Shown: positions 1-9,035, counted from the first letter of the stretch. The stretch is 41,859 nt of DNA from Alicycliphilus sp. (GCA_018054745.1 JAGPIX010000006.1:1-41859); one strand, 5' to 3'. Made by a program: numbers and translations. The notes: generated from the sequence alone by a model not told the origin.

Positions 1-425
1 CCCAGCGCCATCAGGCCGCCGTGCACCAGCTCCTCGCCCACCTGCGGGCCGACGAACTCCGTGCGCCGCAGCGTCACGCCCGCGTCCTCGCTCTTCAGCG
101 CCGCCAGCACCTGCTCGCTTTGCTGGGCCGAGGTCACGCCCTTTTGCACCGGCAGGCGGATCATCACGTCGCGGGACGTCCCGAAGTTCTGCACCACCAC
201 GTCGGGGTAGCCCAGGGCCGCCACCTTGTCGCGCACCTTGCCGATGTCGGCCGTCTGCGAGTAGGCCACCTCCATGACGGTGCCGCCGGTGAATTCCACC
301 GACAGATGCAGGCCACGCGTGACCAGAAAGAACACCGCCAGGGCGAAGGTGATGAAGGACACCGCGTTGAGCACCAACGCGTACTTCATGAACGGAATGT
401 CTTTTTTGATGCGGAAAAACTCCAT
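1..425 (-). CDS. secF: Protein translocase subunit SecF (partial, N-terminal part)
   Basis: Membrane component of the SecDF-YajC accessory complex, which uses the proton gradient to help pull secreted proteins across the inner membrane after SecYEG/SecA. The reading frame starts MEFFRIKKDIPFMKY, followed by a hydrophobic first transmembrane segment and the SecF-typical stretch LSVEFTGGT near residues 46-54, then the start of the periplasmic domain. About 141 residues are visible; the rest lies beyond the left edge. The ATG at 425 is preceded by a strong GGAGG-type ribosome site and lies only 14 bases after the secD stop, so it is the last visible gene of the yajC-secD-secF operon. Identity is secure from both sequence and order. 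Confidence 0.95.
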   Translation of the reverse strand, partial: MEFFRIKKDIPFMKYALVLNAVSFITFALAVFFLVTRGLHLSVEFTGGTVMEVAYSQTADIGKVRDKVAALGYPDVVVQNFGTSRDVMIRLPVQKGVTSAQQSEQVLAALKSEDAGVTLRRTEFVGPQVGEELVHGGLMAL

Positions 426-439
426 GGTCTTTCCTCCTT

Positions 440-2341
440 TTAATCAGTGCTGCCGCTGCGGCCGGCCACGGAGCGGTGGTCTTCGCCCTCGGGCTTCCAG
501 ACTTGGCCGATGGCCACGCTCTTGAGTTTCTTCTGGCGTCCATACCAGAGATTCACCAGGCCGCGCGAGAAGAACACGGCCGAGAACATGCTGGTCAGAA
601 TGCCTATGCAATGCACCACGGCAAAACCGCGCACCGGCCCAGTGCCAAAGGCCAGCAGCGCCAGACCGGCGATCAGCGTGGTCACGTTGGAGTCCAGGAT
701 GGTGGCCCAGGCGCGCTCGTAGCCCGCGGCAATCGCCGCCTGCGGCGCGATGCCGGCGCGCAGCTCCTCGCGGATGCGCTCGTTGATCAGCACGTTGGAG
801 TCGATGGCCACGCCCAGCGCCAGCGCCATGGCGGCAATGCCGGGCAGGGTCAGCGTGGCCTGCAGCATGGACAGCACGGCGATCAGCAGCAGCACGTTCA
901 TGCCCAGCGCAATCGTGGAGAACACGCCGAACAGCATGTAGTACACGCACATGAAGGCGGCAATGGCCACCATGCCCCAGACCACGGAATGGATGCCGCG
1001 ATCGATGTTGTCGGCGCCCAGGCTGGGGCCAATGGTGTATTCCTCGATGATTTCCATGGGCGCGGCGAGCGAGCCGGCGCGCAGCAGCAGGGCCGTGTCG
1101 TTGGCCTCCTGCGTCGTCATGCGGCCCGAGATCTGCACCCGGCCACCGCCGATTTCGCTGCGAATCACCGGCGCCGTGACGACCTCGCCCTTGCCCTTCT
1201 CGAACAGCACGATGGCCATGCGCTTGCCGATGTTCTCGCGCGTGATGTCCTTGAAGATGCGCGAGCCCTTGGCGTCCAGCGTCAGGTTGACGGTGGGCTC
1301 CTGGGTCTGGCCGTCAAAGCCGGGCTGGGCGTCGGTCAGGTTTTCGCCGGTGAGGATGACCTGCTTCTTCACGATCACGGCCTGGCCGTTGCGATCCAGG
1401 TATTTCTCGTCGCCAAAGGGCACGGGGCCGCTGCCGATCTCGGCGGCGCGCGCCTCGGTGCCCTCGTCCACCATGCGCACCTCCAGGGTGGCGGTACGGC
1501 CCAGGATGTCCTTGGCTTTGGCCGTGTCCTGCACGCCGGGCAGCTGCACCACGATGCGATCCAGCCCCTGCTGCTGGATCACCGGCTCGGCCACGCCCAG
1601 CTCGTTGATACGGTTGTGCAGCGTGACCATGTTCTGCTTGAGCGCCTGCTCCTGCACCTTGCGCAGGGCCTCGGGCTTGATGGTGGCGCGCAGCTGGAAG
1701 CCCTCGCCATCCGGGCTGCTGGTGGTCAGCAGGTCGGGGAACTGGTCTGCGATCAGGTTGCGCGCCGCCGTCAGCGTGGCCTCGTCGCGCACGCGGATGT
1801 CTATGGCCTGGCCGTCACGGCTGATGCCGCCGTGGCGGATGCTCTTCTCGCGCAGCGTGGTGCGCAGGTCGCCGGCATAAGACTCGGCCTTCTTGGTGAG
1901 CGCTGCCTGCATGTCCACCTGCAGCATGAAGTGCACGCCGCCGCGAAGGTCCAGGCCCAGGTACATGGGGCGGGCATTGATGGCGGTGAGCCAGTCGGGC
2001 GAGCGCGACACCAGGTTCAGCGCCACGATGTAGGGCGGGTCGGACGGGTCGCTGACCAGGGCCTTCTGGATCGCGTCCTTGGCCTTGAGCTGGTTGTCCG
2101 GCGTGTCAAAGCGCGCGCGCACCGAGTTGCCGTCGAAGCTCACCGAGTCCGGGCTCACGCCGGCCGCCTGCAGCGCCTCTTCGACGCGCCGCTGCAGCGC
2201 GGCATCGACCTTGATGGTGGCCTTGGCCGATGACACCTGCACCGCAGGCGCCTCGCCAAAGAAATTGGGCAGGGTGTACAAGGCCCCTATCAGCAGCACG
2301 ATCACCAGGATCGCGTACTTCCAGACCGGATAACGGTTCAT
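440..2341 (-). CDS. secD: Protein translocase subunit SecD
   Basis: Partner of SecF in the proton-driven Sec accessory complex of the inner membrane; 633 residues from this start, close to the usual size. The N-terminus MNRYPVWKYA leads into the first membrane helix (about residues 6-26). The periplasmic region carries the SecD signature DLRGGVHFMLQVD near residue 130. The C-terminal third has the five-helix bundle, with ALGVAIDSNVLINERIREE in the helix 4 region. A longer in-frame extension to 2395 exists, but the ATG at 2341 gives the family-standard N-terminus and is preceded by a GAAGAG ribosome-site-like sequence. It lies 86 bases downstream of yajC and 14 upstream of secF, all on the minus strand. 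Confidence 0.97.
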   Translation of the reverse strand: MNRYPVWKYAILVIVLLIGALYTLPNFFGEAPAVQVSSAKATIKVDAALQRRVEEALQAAGVSPDSVSFDGNSVRARFDTPDNQLKAKDAIQKALVSDPSDPPYIVALNLVSRSPDWLTAINARPMYLGLDLRGGVHFMLQVDMQAALTKKAESYAGDLRTTLREKSIRHGGISRDGQAIDIRVRDEATLTAARNLIADQFPDLLTTSSPDGEGFQLRATIKPEALRKVQEQALKQNMVTLHNRINELGVAEPVIQQQGLDRIVVQLPGVQDTAKAKDILGRTATLEVRMVDEGTEARAAEIGSGPVPFGDEKYLDRNGQAVIVKKQVILTGENLTDAQPGFDGQTQEPTVNLTLDAKGSRIFKDITRENIGKRMAIVLFEKGKGEVVTAPVIRSEIGGGRVQISGRMTTQEANDTALLLRAGSLAAPMEIIEEYTIGPSLGADNIDRGIHSVVWGMVAIAAFMCVYYMLFGVFSTIALGMNVLLLIAVLSMLQATLTLPGIAAMALALGVAIDSNVLINERIREELRAGIAPQAAIAAGYERAWATILDSNVTTLIAGLALLAFGTGPVRGFAVVHCIGILTSMFSAVFFSRGLVNLWYGRQKKLKSVAIGQVWKPEGEDHRSVAGRSGSTD

Positions 2342-2427
2342 GATCGCGCTCTTCAAATACCTACGGGGCAGCGGGCACGCCACGCGCCCTGCCACCCCAA
2401 CAAAAGGCCCGCGGGCCTACAACCGGT

Positions 2428-2760
2428 TTACTTGACGGTGCCCTTGGGCAGCACCTGGGTCACGGCGCTGCGCTGCACCTGCACCTGCACGCCGCTGGCG
2501 ATCTCCAGCTGCACATAGCCTTCGGAGAGGTTCGCGACCTTGCCCAGCAGGCCGCCGGCCGTGACCACCTCATCGCCCTTGGCCAGCGCGTCGATCATGG
2601 CGCGGTGCTCCTTCTGGCGCTTCATCTGGGGCCGGATCATGATGAAGTACAGCACCACGAACATCAGCACCAGCGGCAACATGCCGGTGAGCGAGCCCAT
2701 CAGGCCCCCTTCGGCGGCTGCGGCGGGTGCGGTTTGGGCAAAGGCGGAAGAAATAAACAC
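2428..2760 (-). CDS. yajC: Preprotein translocase subunit YajC
   Basis: Small single-pass inner-membrane protein that associates with SecDF. It has a short N-terminal segment, one hydrophobic helix (LVLMFVVLYFIMI, about residues 30-45), the basic stretch RPQMKRQKEH, and the conserved cytoplasmic motif KGDEVVTAGGLLGKV. It ends LPKGTVK, matching the family tail. I chose the GTG at 2760, which gives 110 residues starting (M)FISSAFAQ as in relatives, and which has GGAG eight bases upstream. The longer in-frame ATG at 2820 would add 20 proline/glycine-rich residues not typical of the family. It is first in the yajC-secD-secF operon. Confidence 0.95.
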   Translation of the reverse strand: MFISSAFAQTAPAAAAEGGLMGSLTGMLPLVLMFVVLYFIMIRPQMKRQKEHRAMIDALAKGDEVVTAGGLLGKVANLSEGYVQLEIASGVQVQVQRSAVTQVLPKGTVK

Positions 2761-2834
2761 GGGAGAAACTCCACTCAAACAAGGGATGGATGGTCTGACG
2801 GGCCCCGCAGGGCCTGCCATGAGGGCAACAGGCG

Positions 2835-2864
2835 ATTGTATTCGGCGCGCCTTACACCCTTGAA
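2835..2864 (-). promoter_or_regulatory. Candidate promoter for yajC-secD-secF
   Basis: On the minus strand a TACAAT box (2835-2840, one mismatch to TATAAT) lies 18 bases from a weaker TTCAAG box (2859-2864). A start site near 2828 would give a leader of about 70 bases before the yajC GTG. The -35 match is poor, so this is a prediction. It would give the Sec genes their own promoter, independent of the upstream ior gene. Confidence 0.4.
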
Positions 2865-2946
2865 TGCCGCGCCCCGGCGTGGACAGATTTCGAGCAAAAA
2901 TGGGCTATGGGCCTTATCCATCAAGCGTCAACAGCTATGAAAATAT

Positions 2947-5900
2947 TCAGGCCATCCGGCGTTCAGCCCCTTGCGGGTCGCGCCAGCGCTGCATGAGCTC
3001 GGCCCATTTTCCGCGCGCCGCCTGCAGGTGGCGCTGCTTCACATGGCCGTAGCCGCGTATGTCCTCGGGAATGCTCGCGACCTGCACCGCCAGGGCCAGG
3101 CGCTCGGGCGAGAGGCCGGCCAGCAGCTCGTCCACGCAGGCGCGGTACTCCTGGATCAGGGCGCGCTCGGTGCGCCGCTCCTCGGTCCTGCCAAAGGGAT
3201 CGAGCCCCGTGCCGCGCAGGCCTTTCATGCCGGCCAGGACGCCCATGGCCTTGCGCATCCAGGGCCCGTAGCTCTTCTTGACGGGCTCGCCCTGCCCGTC
3301 CTTGCCGGCCAGCGCCGGCGGCGCCAGGTGGTGCACGACGCGATAGTCGCCCTCGAACATGCCCTCCACGCGACGGGTGAAGGCGGCGTCGGTGTGCAGG
3401 CGCGCCACCTCGTACTCGTCCTTGTAGGCCATGAGCTTGAACAGGTAACGCGCCACCGCCTCGGCCAAGCGCTGGCCCTGGCCCAGCTTTTCCTCTGCCG
3501 CGCGCACCTTCTCGACAAAGGCGCTGTACTCGGCGGCGTAGGCGGCGCTCTGGTAGCCGGTGAGGAACTCGACCCGCCTGGCCAGCAGCTCGGCCAGACC
3601 CGGCTTCTTCACCCATTGCACCACCTGCGCCGCCTGGAACAGGGCCCGCACGGCGGCCAGGTCATGGGCACAGCGCCGGCCCCATTCAAAGGCCACCTGG
3701 TTGTTGGCCACCTGCACGCCATTGAGCTCCATGGCGCGCATCAGCGCGGCATGCGACAGCGGCACGCGGCCCTTTTGCCAGGCGTAGCCCAGCATCAGCG
3801 GGTTGGTGTAGATACTGTCGCCCAGCAGCTCAGTGGCGACCCGCTCGGCGTCGAGCACGCCCAGCATATCCGGGCCCACGGCGGCGGCAATCGCTGCCTC
3901 GCAGCCCTCGGCGGGGAACTGCCAGTTGGGGTTGTGCACGAAGGCCGCGGCCGGCGTGCCATGGGTGTTCAGCGCGACGAAGGTGCGGCCCGGCCGCATG
4001 GCGGCCAGGGTGGCCTTGTTGGCGGCGACTATGGGGTCGCAGCCGATGATGAGGTCGGCCTTGGCCGTGTCCACCTTGGTGGTGTAGATGGCCTCGGGGC
4101 GGTTGGCAATCTGCACATGGCTCCAGGTGGCGCCACCCTTTTGCGCCAGGCCGGCCGCGTCCTGCGTGACCACGCCCTTGCCCTCCAGGTGCGCGGCCAT
4201 GCCCAGCAGCGAGCCTATGGTGATCACCCCCGTGCCGCCCACGCCGGCGACGATGATGCCCCAGGCCTCTTCAGCCACCGGCAACACCGGATCGGGGATG
4301 GGGGGCAGGGCGGCCAGGTCGCCCTTCTTTTCCTTCCTGGGCTTTTTCAGCTGGCCGCCCTCGATGGTGACAAAGCTGGGGCAAAAGCCCTTGACGCAGG
4401 AATAGTCCTTGTTGCAGGTGCTCTGGTTGATGCGGCGCTTGCGGCCGAATTCGGTTTCGACCGGCTCCACCGACAGGCAGTTGGACGCCACCCCGCAGTC
4501 GCCACAGCCCTCGCAGACCAGCTCGTTGATGATGACCGTCTTGGTCGGCGCTGCAAGCGTGCCGCGCTTCCTGCGCCGGCGCTTTTCGGTGGCGCAGGTC
4601 TGGTCGTAGATCAGCGCCGTGCAGCCGGCGATGTCGCGCAGCTCGCGCTGGATGCGGTCGAGCTCATCGCGGTGGAATACCTCGACACCCGGCGGCAGGT
4701 CGTTGAGCAGCTCCTGGTGCTTGGCGCGCGCGGGGTTGGCGGCCAGGCTGTGCGTGCGGCCGTGGTACTTCTCGGGCTCGTCGGTCACCACCACCAGGCG
4801 CGCCACGCCCTCGGCGCGCAGGCTGTGGGCGATCTGCGCGACCGAGTGGCCCTCGGGCCGCTCGCCCACCTGCTGGCCGCCGGTCATGGCCACGGCGTCG
4901 TTGTAGAGGATCTTGTAGGTAATGTTGGCGCCAGACGCTATTGCTTGGCGGATCGCCAGCAGGCCGCTGTGGAAGTAGGTGCCGTCGCCCAGATTGGCGA
5001 AGACATGGGGGGTCTTGGAAAACGGCGCCTGGCCCACCCAGGTCACGCCCTCGCCGCCCATCTGCGTGAAGGTACTGGTGTGGCGGTCGGGCATCCAGTT
5101 GACCATGTAGTGGCAGCCAATGCCGGCCACGGCACGGCTGCCCTCGGGCACGCGGGTGCTGGTGTTGTGCGGGCAGCCGCTGCAGAACCAGGGCATGCGC
5201 TCGCCGGTGTCCAGCTTCTGCTCGGCCATGCCGCGCTCACGCGCCTCTATCACCGACAGGCGCTCGTCCATGCGCGCCGCGATGTCCGCGGGGACGCCCA
5301 GCTTCTTCAGCCGCTTGGCGATGGCGCGCGCGATGATGGCCGGCGTCAGGTCGGCCTGGGGGCGCAGCAGCCAGTTCTGGCTGGGGTTGGGCATGCCCCA
5401 CTCGCCGCCCGAATGGTCGCCCTCGACCTCGTCGAACTTGCCCAGCACGTCCGGGCGCACGTCGGCGCGCCAGTTGTAGAGCTGCTCCTTGATCTGGTAT
5501 TCGATGACCTGGCGCTTTTCCTCGACCACCAGGATCTCCTGCAGCCCCTCGGCAAAGTCGCGCGTGATGCCGGCCTCCAGCGGCCAGACCACGTTCACCT
5601 TGTGCACGCGGATGCCCAGCTGGCGGCAATGGCCGTCATCGAGCCCCAGGTCGATCAGAGCCTGGCGCATGTCGTTGTAGGCCTTGCCACTGGCGATGAG
5701 TCCAAAGCGATCCCGGGGCGTGGCGACCACGTTGTAGTTGAGCTTGTTGGCGCGCACATAGGCCAGGGCCGCATACCACTTGTAGTCCATCAGGCGCGCC
5801 TCCTGCTCCAGGGGCGCGTCGGGCCAGCGTATGTGCAGGCCGCCCGGCGGCATCACAAAGTCCTCGGGCAGGATGATGTTCACACGATCCGGATCGACCG

Positions 5901-6570
5901 AGATGCTGCTCGACGACTCGACCACCTCCTGCACCGTTTTCAGGCCCGACCACAGGCCCGAGAAGCGGCTCATGGCAAAGGCATGCAGACCCATGTCCAG
6001 GATGTCCTGCACGCTGCTCGGAAAGAACACCGGCAGGCCGCAGGCCTTGAAGATATGGTCGCTCTGGTGCGCGGCGGTGCTGCTCTTGCTGATGTGGTCG
6101 TCGCCGGCCACGGCGATCACGCCGCCGTGGCGCGCCGTGCCGGCCATGTTGGCATGCTTGAACACGTCCGAGCAGCGATCCACGCCCGGCCCCTTGCCAT
6201 ACCAGATGCCAAACACGCCGTCGTACTTTTTGCTCTCGGGGTAGATGTCGAGCTGCTGCGTGCCCCACACGGCCGTGGCGCCCAGCTCCTCGTTCACGCC
6301 GGGCTGGAACACGACATGGCTCTCTGCCAGATGCTTGCGCGCGCCGAGCAGGGCCTGGTCGTAGCCGCCCAGCGGCGAGCCACGGTAGCCGCTGATGAAG
6401 CCCGCCGTGTTCAGGCCCGCGGCCTGGTCGCGCTGGCGCTGCAGCATGGGCAGGCGCACCAGGGCCTGCACGCCGCTCATGAAGGCGCGGCCCTGACCCA
6501 GGGCATATTTGTCATCCAGGGTGACGGACTCGAGCGCGCGGCGCACATGGTCGGGCAGGGGGGCATTCAT
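2947..6570 (-). CDS. Fused indolepyruvate ferredoxin oxidoreductase
   Basis: A single 1207-residue polypeptide joining the alpha and beta/gamma parts of 2-oxoacid:ferredoxin oxidoreductases. It is expected to oxidise indolepyruvate-type aryl-2-oxoacids to acyl-CoA plus reduced ferredoxin in the cytoplasm, using thiamine diphosphate, iron-sulfur clusters and CoA. The N-terminal pyrimidine-binding part includes NTAGFISGYRGSPLGGYD near residue 55. A cysteine pair CSGCPHNTS precedes the diphosphate-binding motif GDGTYFHSG with NDAVAMTGGQ. A cysteine-rich cluster follows (CEGCGDCGVASNC and later CNKDYSCVKGFC), and then the gamma domain with IVAGVGGTGVITIGSLLG. The last ~250 residues form the extra C-terminal domain of this long family. 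The ATG at 6570 has GGAGA upstream; longer in-frame starts reach the Lrp promoter and are unlikely. Exact substrate is inferred. Confidence 0.9.
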   Translation of the reverse strand: MNAPLPDHVRRALESVTLDDKYALGQGRAFMSGVQALVRLPMLQRQRDQAAGLNTAGFISGYRGSPLGGYDQALLGARKHLAESHVVFQPGVNEELGATAVWGTQQLDIYPESKKYDGVFGIWYGKGPGVDRCSDVFKHANMAGTARHGGVIAVAGDDHISKSSTAAHQSDHIFKACGLPVFFPSSVQDILDMGLHAFAMSRFSGLWSGLKTVQEVVESSSSISVDPDRVNIILPEDFVMPPGGLHIRWPDAPLEQEARLMDYKWYAALAYVRANKLNYNVVATPRDRFGLIASGKAYNDMRQALIDLGLDDGHCRQLGIRVHKVNVVWPLEAGITRDFAEGLQEILVVEEKRQVIEYQIKEQLYNWRADVRPDVLGKFDEVEGDHSGGEWGMPNPSQNWLLRPQADLTPAIIARAIAKRLKKLGVPADIAARMDERLSVIEARERGMAEQKLDTGERMPWFCSGCPHNTSTRVPEGSRAVAGIGCHYMVNWMPDRHTSTFTQMGGEGVTWVGQAPFSKTPHVFANLGDGTYFHSGLLAIRQAIASGANITYKILYNDAVAMTGGQQVGERPEGHSVAQIAHSLRAEGVARLVVVTDEPEKYHGRTHSLAANPARAKHQELLNDLPPGVEVFHRDELDRIQRELRDIAGCTALIYDQTCATEKRRRRKRGTLAAPTKTVIINELVCEGCGDCGVASNCLSVEPVETEFGRKRRINQSTCNKDYSCVKGFCPSFVTIEGGQLKKPRKEKKGDLAALPPIPDPVLPVAEEAWGIIVAGVGGTGVITIGSLLGMAAHLEGKGVVTQDAAGLAQKGGATWSHVQIANRPEAIYTTKVDTAKADLIIGCDPIVAANKATLAAMRPGRTFVALNTHGTPAAAFVHNPNWQFPAEGCEAAIAAAVGPDMLGVLDAERVATELLGDSIYTNPLMLGYAWQKGRVPLSHAALMRAMELNGVQVANNQVAFEWGRRCAHDLAAVRALFQAAQVVQWVKKPGLAELLARRVEFLTGYQSAAYAAEYSAFVEKVRAAEEKLGQGQRLAEAVARYLFKLMAYKDEYEVARLHTDAAFTRRVEGMFEGDYRVVHHLAPPALAGKDGQGEPVKKSYGPWMRKAMGVLAGMKGLRGTGLDPFGRTEERRTERALIQEYRACVDELLAGLSPERLALAVQVASIPEDIRGYGHVKQRHLQAARGKWAELMQRWRDPQGAERRMA

Positions 6571-6721
6571 GGGGTGTCTCCGGGCTGTTCTTCGGGCTTG
6601 CGCCCCGGGTTGCGGGGGCACGGCAAACGAACCGGCGCCGATCAGGCCCGGCCCATGGCGCGCAGTGTATGCGCTGATTACTGATATGTGTTTGCTTTGT
6701 TTGCCGCGTTTACCCCAATGC

Positions 6722-6738
6722 AAGAAAGAATCTTTCTT
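6722..6738. promoter_or_regulatory. Perfect 17-bp palindrome, candidate operator of the Lrp/AsnC regulator
   Basis: AAGAAAGA-A-TCTTTCTT: two perfect 8-base arms around one central base, in the AT-rich stretch 14 bases before the regulator ATG and inside the divergent ior/lrp spacer. Lrp/AsnC proteins bind AT-rich dyads of about this length and often regulate themselves and a divergent neighbour. The binding role is inference. Confidence 0.5.
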
Positions 6739-6752
6739 TAAATAATCAAAAA

Positions 6753-7238
6753 ATGGAAACACTGGACAAATACGACCTGGCCATACTTGGCGCCTTGCAA
6801 CGCGACGCGCGCCTGACCAATGCCGAGCTGGCGCAGCGCGTAGGCCTGTCGGCCGCGCCCTGCTGGCGCCGCGTGCGGGCGCTGGAGGAAGCGGGCTTCA
6901 TCCGCGGCTACCGCGCCGAGATCGACCGCCACAAGATCGGCCTGGGCGTGCTGGCCTTCGTGCGCCTGGACGCCGAGCGCAGCACCGGCGAGCTGACGCA
7001 GGCCATGGAGCGGGCCATCGCGCAGATCCCCGAGGTCGTCTCCTGCCACTACATCAGCGGCACCGGCACCTTCGAGCTGCAGGTGGTGGCGCGCGACCTG
7101 GACAGCTTCTCGCAGTTCGCGCGCGGCGTGCTGCTGAACCTGCCCAACGTGAAGGACATGCACACCAGCTTCTCGCTGGGCGAGGTCAAGGCCGGCGGCG
7201 CGCTGCCGCTGGCGCATCTGGAGCAGGCCCGGGCCTGA
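6753..7238 (+). CDS. Lrp/AsnC family transcriptional regulator
   Basis: 161-residue DNA-binding regulator. The N-terminal helix-turn-helix has the family pattern LDKYDLAILGALQRDARLTN followed by LAQRVGLSAAPCWRRVRALEEAGFI (residues 4-51). The C-terminal RAM effector/oligomerisation domain includes EVVSCHYISGTGTFELQV near residue 93. Such proteins sense amino acids or related acids. Divergent placement from the indolepyruvate oxidoreductase, with a palindrome between them, suggests it controls aryl-2-oxoacid/aromatic amino acid breakdown; this is inference from context. The leader is AT-rich with no clear Shine-Dalgarno sequence. An MFS exporter follows 20 bases downstream and may be co-transcribed. 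Confidence 0.92.
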   Translation: METLDKYDLAILGALQRDARLTNAELAQRVGLSAAPCWRRVRALEEAGFIRGYRAEIDRHKIGLGVLAFVRLDAERSTGELTQAMERAIAQIPEVVSCHYISGTGTFELQVVARDLDSFSQFARGVLLNLPNVKDMHTSFSLGEVKAGGALPLAHLEQARA

Positions 7239-7258
7239 GGTTTCATAATGGCGGGCCC

Positions 7259-8977
7259 ATGCCGCCACAGCCACCGCACACCCACGGGCCCCAGAGCCCC
7301 GACAGCACAGACCCCGGCGCCGACACCCCCGCCAACGCCTCGGACATCGCCGACTCCGCCGAGGCCGCAGCCACTGCCGAGCTGCAGCGCAGCGCCGCCG
7401 CGCGCACGCCGCAGTCACCCCTGGCGCCGCTGTCCGTGCCCGTGTTCCGCATGCTCTGGCTGACCTGGCTGGTGGCCAATACCTGCATGTGGATGAACGA
7501 CGTGGCGGCCGCCTGGCTCATGACCACGCTGACCAGCTCGCCGGTGCTGGTGGCGCTGGTGCAGACGGCCTCCACCCTGCCGGTGTTCCTGCTCGGCCTG
7601 CCCAGCGGTGCGCTGGCCGACATACTGGACCGGCGCAAGTACTTCATGGTCACGCAGTTCTGGGTGGCGGCCGTGGCCGTGGTGCTGTGCGGGGTGATCC
7701 TGGCCGGCGGGGTCAGCCCGCACCTGCTGCTGGCGCTCACCTTTGCCAACGGCATAGGCCTGGCCATGCGCTGGCCGGTGTTCTCGGCCATCGTGCCCGA
7801 GCTAGTGGAGCGCCCGCACCTGCCCGCGGCGCTGGCGCTCAACGGCGTGGCGATGAACGCCTCGCGCATCATCGGGCCCCTGCTGGCCGGCGCCATCATT
7901 GCCAGCTTCGGCAGCGCCTGGGTCTTTGTGCTGAACGCCGTGCTGTCGCTGCTGGCGGGCTTCACCATCATGCGCTGGCGGCGCCAGGCCACGCCCAACC
8001 CGCTCGGGCGCGAGCGCCTGGCCAGCGCCATGCGCGTGGGCCTGCAGTTCGTACGCGAGTCGCCACCGATGCGCGCCGTGCTGTGGCGCATTTCGGTGTT
8101 CTTCCTGCACGCCACGGCCCTGCTGGCGCTGCTGCCGCTGGTGGCACGCGGCCTGCAGGGCGGCGGCGCCGGCACCTTCACGCTGCTGCTGGCGGCCATG
8201 GGCGCGGGTGCCATAGGCGCGGCCATGCTGCTGCCACGCCTGCGCCAGATGATGGCCGCCGACCAGCTGGTCACGCGCGGCACGCTGGTGCAGTCGCTGG
8301 CCTCGGCCATCGTGGCCCTGGCACCCAACGTGTATCTGGCCGTGCCGGCCATGGTGGTCGCCGGTGCGGCCTGGATCACCGTGGCCAACGCCCTGGTGGT
8401 GGCGGCACAGTTCGCCCTGCCCAACTGGGTGCGCGCGCGCGGCATGGCCATCTTCCAGATGGCCATCATGGGCGCCACCGCAGCCGGCGCGGCGCTGTGG
8501 GGCCAGGTGGCCGCCATGAGCAGCGTGCCCGTGAGCCTGGCGCTGGCTGCGGCCATAGGCGTGACGGTAATGACCCTGGTGCAGCGCCTGGTGAGCAACC
8601 GCCATGGCGAGGAAGACCTGAGCCCCTCGCGCGCCTTCAACCTGCCGCAGGCCGAGACCCCGCCAGAGGCCGGGCTGCGCCTGGTGACCAGCATCGAATA
8701 CCTCATCGAGCCCGCGCGCGCGGCCGAGTTTCGCGCCGTGATGCAGGAGAGCCGGCGCGCGCGCCTGCGCCAGGGTGCCCTCAGCTGGGAGCTGCAGCAC
8801 GACATCGCCGACCCGCGCCGCTACGTCGAGCGCGTGGTGGACGAGTCCTGGACCGAGCACCTGCGCCGCTTCGACCGCGTCACCGCCTCCGACGTGGCAC
8901 TGCGCGACCGCAAGAACGCCTTCCATATCGGCGAGACACCGCCGGTAATTTCGCGCTATGTGGTGGAAGGCGATTGA
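7259..8977 (+). CDS. MFS exporter with C-terminal ABM-like domain (MFS_3/EntS-type)
   Basis: 572-residue major facilitator protein. After a proline/alanine-rich N-terminal tail of about 55 residues come about 12 hydrophobic segments. The loop after the second helix, GLPSGALADILDRRKYF (near residue 118), is the MFS motif A variant typical of the EntS/MFS_3 group. The last ~95 residues, from LRLVTSIEYLI onward, are soluble and resemble an antibiotic-biosynthesis-monooxygenase-like ferredoxin-fold domain (WELQHD, YVERVVDESWTEHLRR). That extension is known in this MFS_3 subgroup but its role is not. Substrate unknown; efflux is the family expectation. The start lies 20 bases after the Lrp gene; no convincing ribosome site is visible, and the alternative ATG at 7248 is out of frame. 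Confidence 0.85.
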   Translation: MPPQPPHTHGPQSPDSTDPGADTPANASDIADSAEAAATAELQRSAAARTPQSPLAPLSVPVFRMLWLTWLVANTCMWMNDVAAAWLMTTLTSSPVLVALVQTASTLPVFLLGLPSGALADILDRRKYFMVTQFWVAAVAVVLCGVILAGGVSPHLLLALTFANGIGLAMRWPVFSAIVPELVERPHLPAALALNGVAMNASRIIGPLLAGAIIASFGSAWVFVLNAVLSLLAGFTIMRWRRQATPNPLGRERLASAMRVGLQFVRESPPMRAVLWRISVFFLHATALLALLPLVARGLQGGGAGTFTLLLAAMGAGAIGAAMLLPRLRQMMAADQLVTRGTLVQSLASAIVALAPNVYLAVPAMVVAGAAWITVANALVVAAQFALPNWVRARGMAIFQMAIMGATAAGAALWGQVAAMSSVPVSLALAAAIGVTVMTLVQRLVSNRHGEEDLSPSRAFNLPQAETPPEAGLRLVTSIEYLIEPARAAEFRAVMQESRRARLRQGALSWELQHDIADPRRYVERVVDESWTEHLRRFDRVTASDVALRDRKNAFHIGETPPVISRYVVEGD

Positions 8978-8990
8978 TAAGCTATACAAT

Positions 8991-9035
8991 TAATAGCTAT
9001 TGACGCTTTATCAATAAGCGCTACAGTCTATTTTT
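8991..9035. repeat. Intergenic dyad repeat, copy 1
   Basis: AT-richer element with AATAGCTATT followed by GCTTTAT/ATAAGCG arms and ending in TCTATTTTT. It fills most of the 99-base gap between the convergent MFS and mltA genes. It shares words with copies at 11127, 22740, 32822 and 39305. The dyad plus T-run could end transcription from the left. Confidence 0.6.

Noticed and set aside
476..2233. Long plus-strand open frame (585 codons) opposite secD
   Set aside because: It is antisense to a clear secD gene; composition rich in His/Gln/Arg/Ala is typical of a shadow frame in high-GC DNA.
2971..6684. Plus-strand open frame of 1237 codons opposite the ior gene
   Set aside because: The minus-strand frame carries full catalytic motifs; the plus frame shows only low-complexity His/Gln/Ala/Val sequence.
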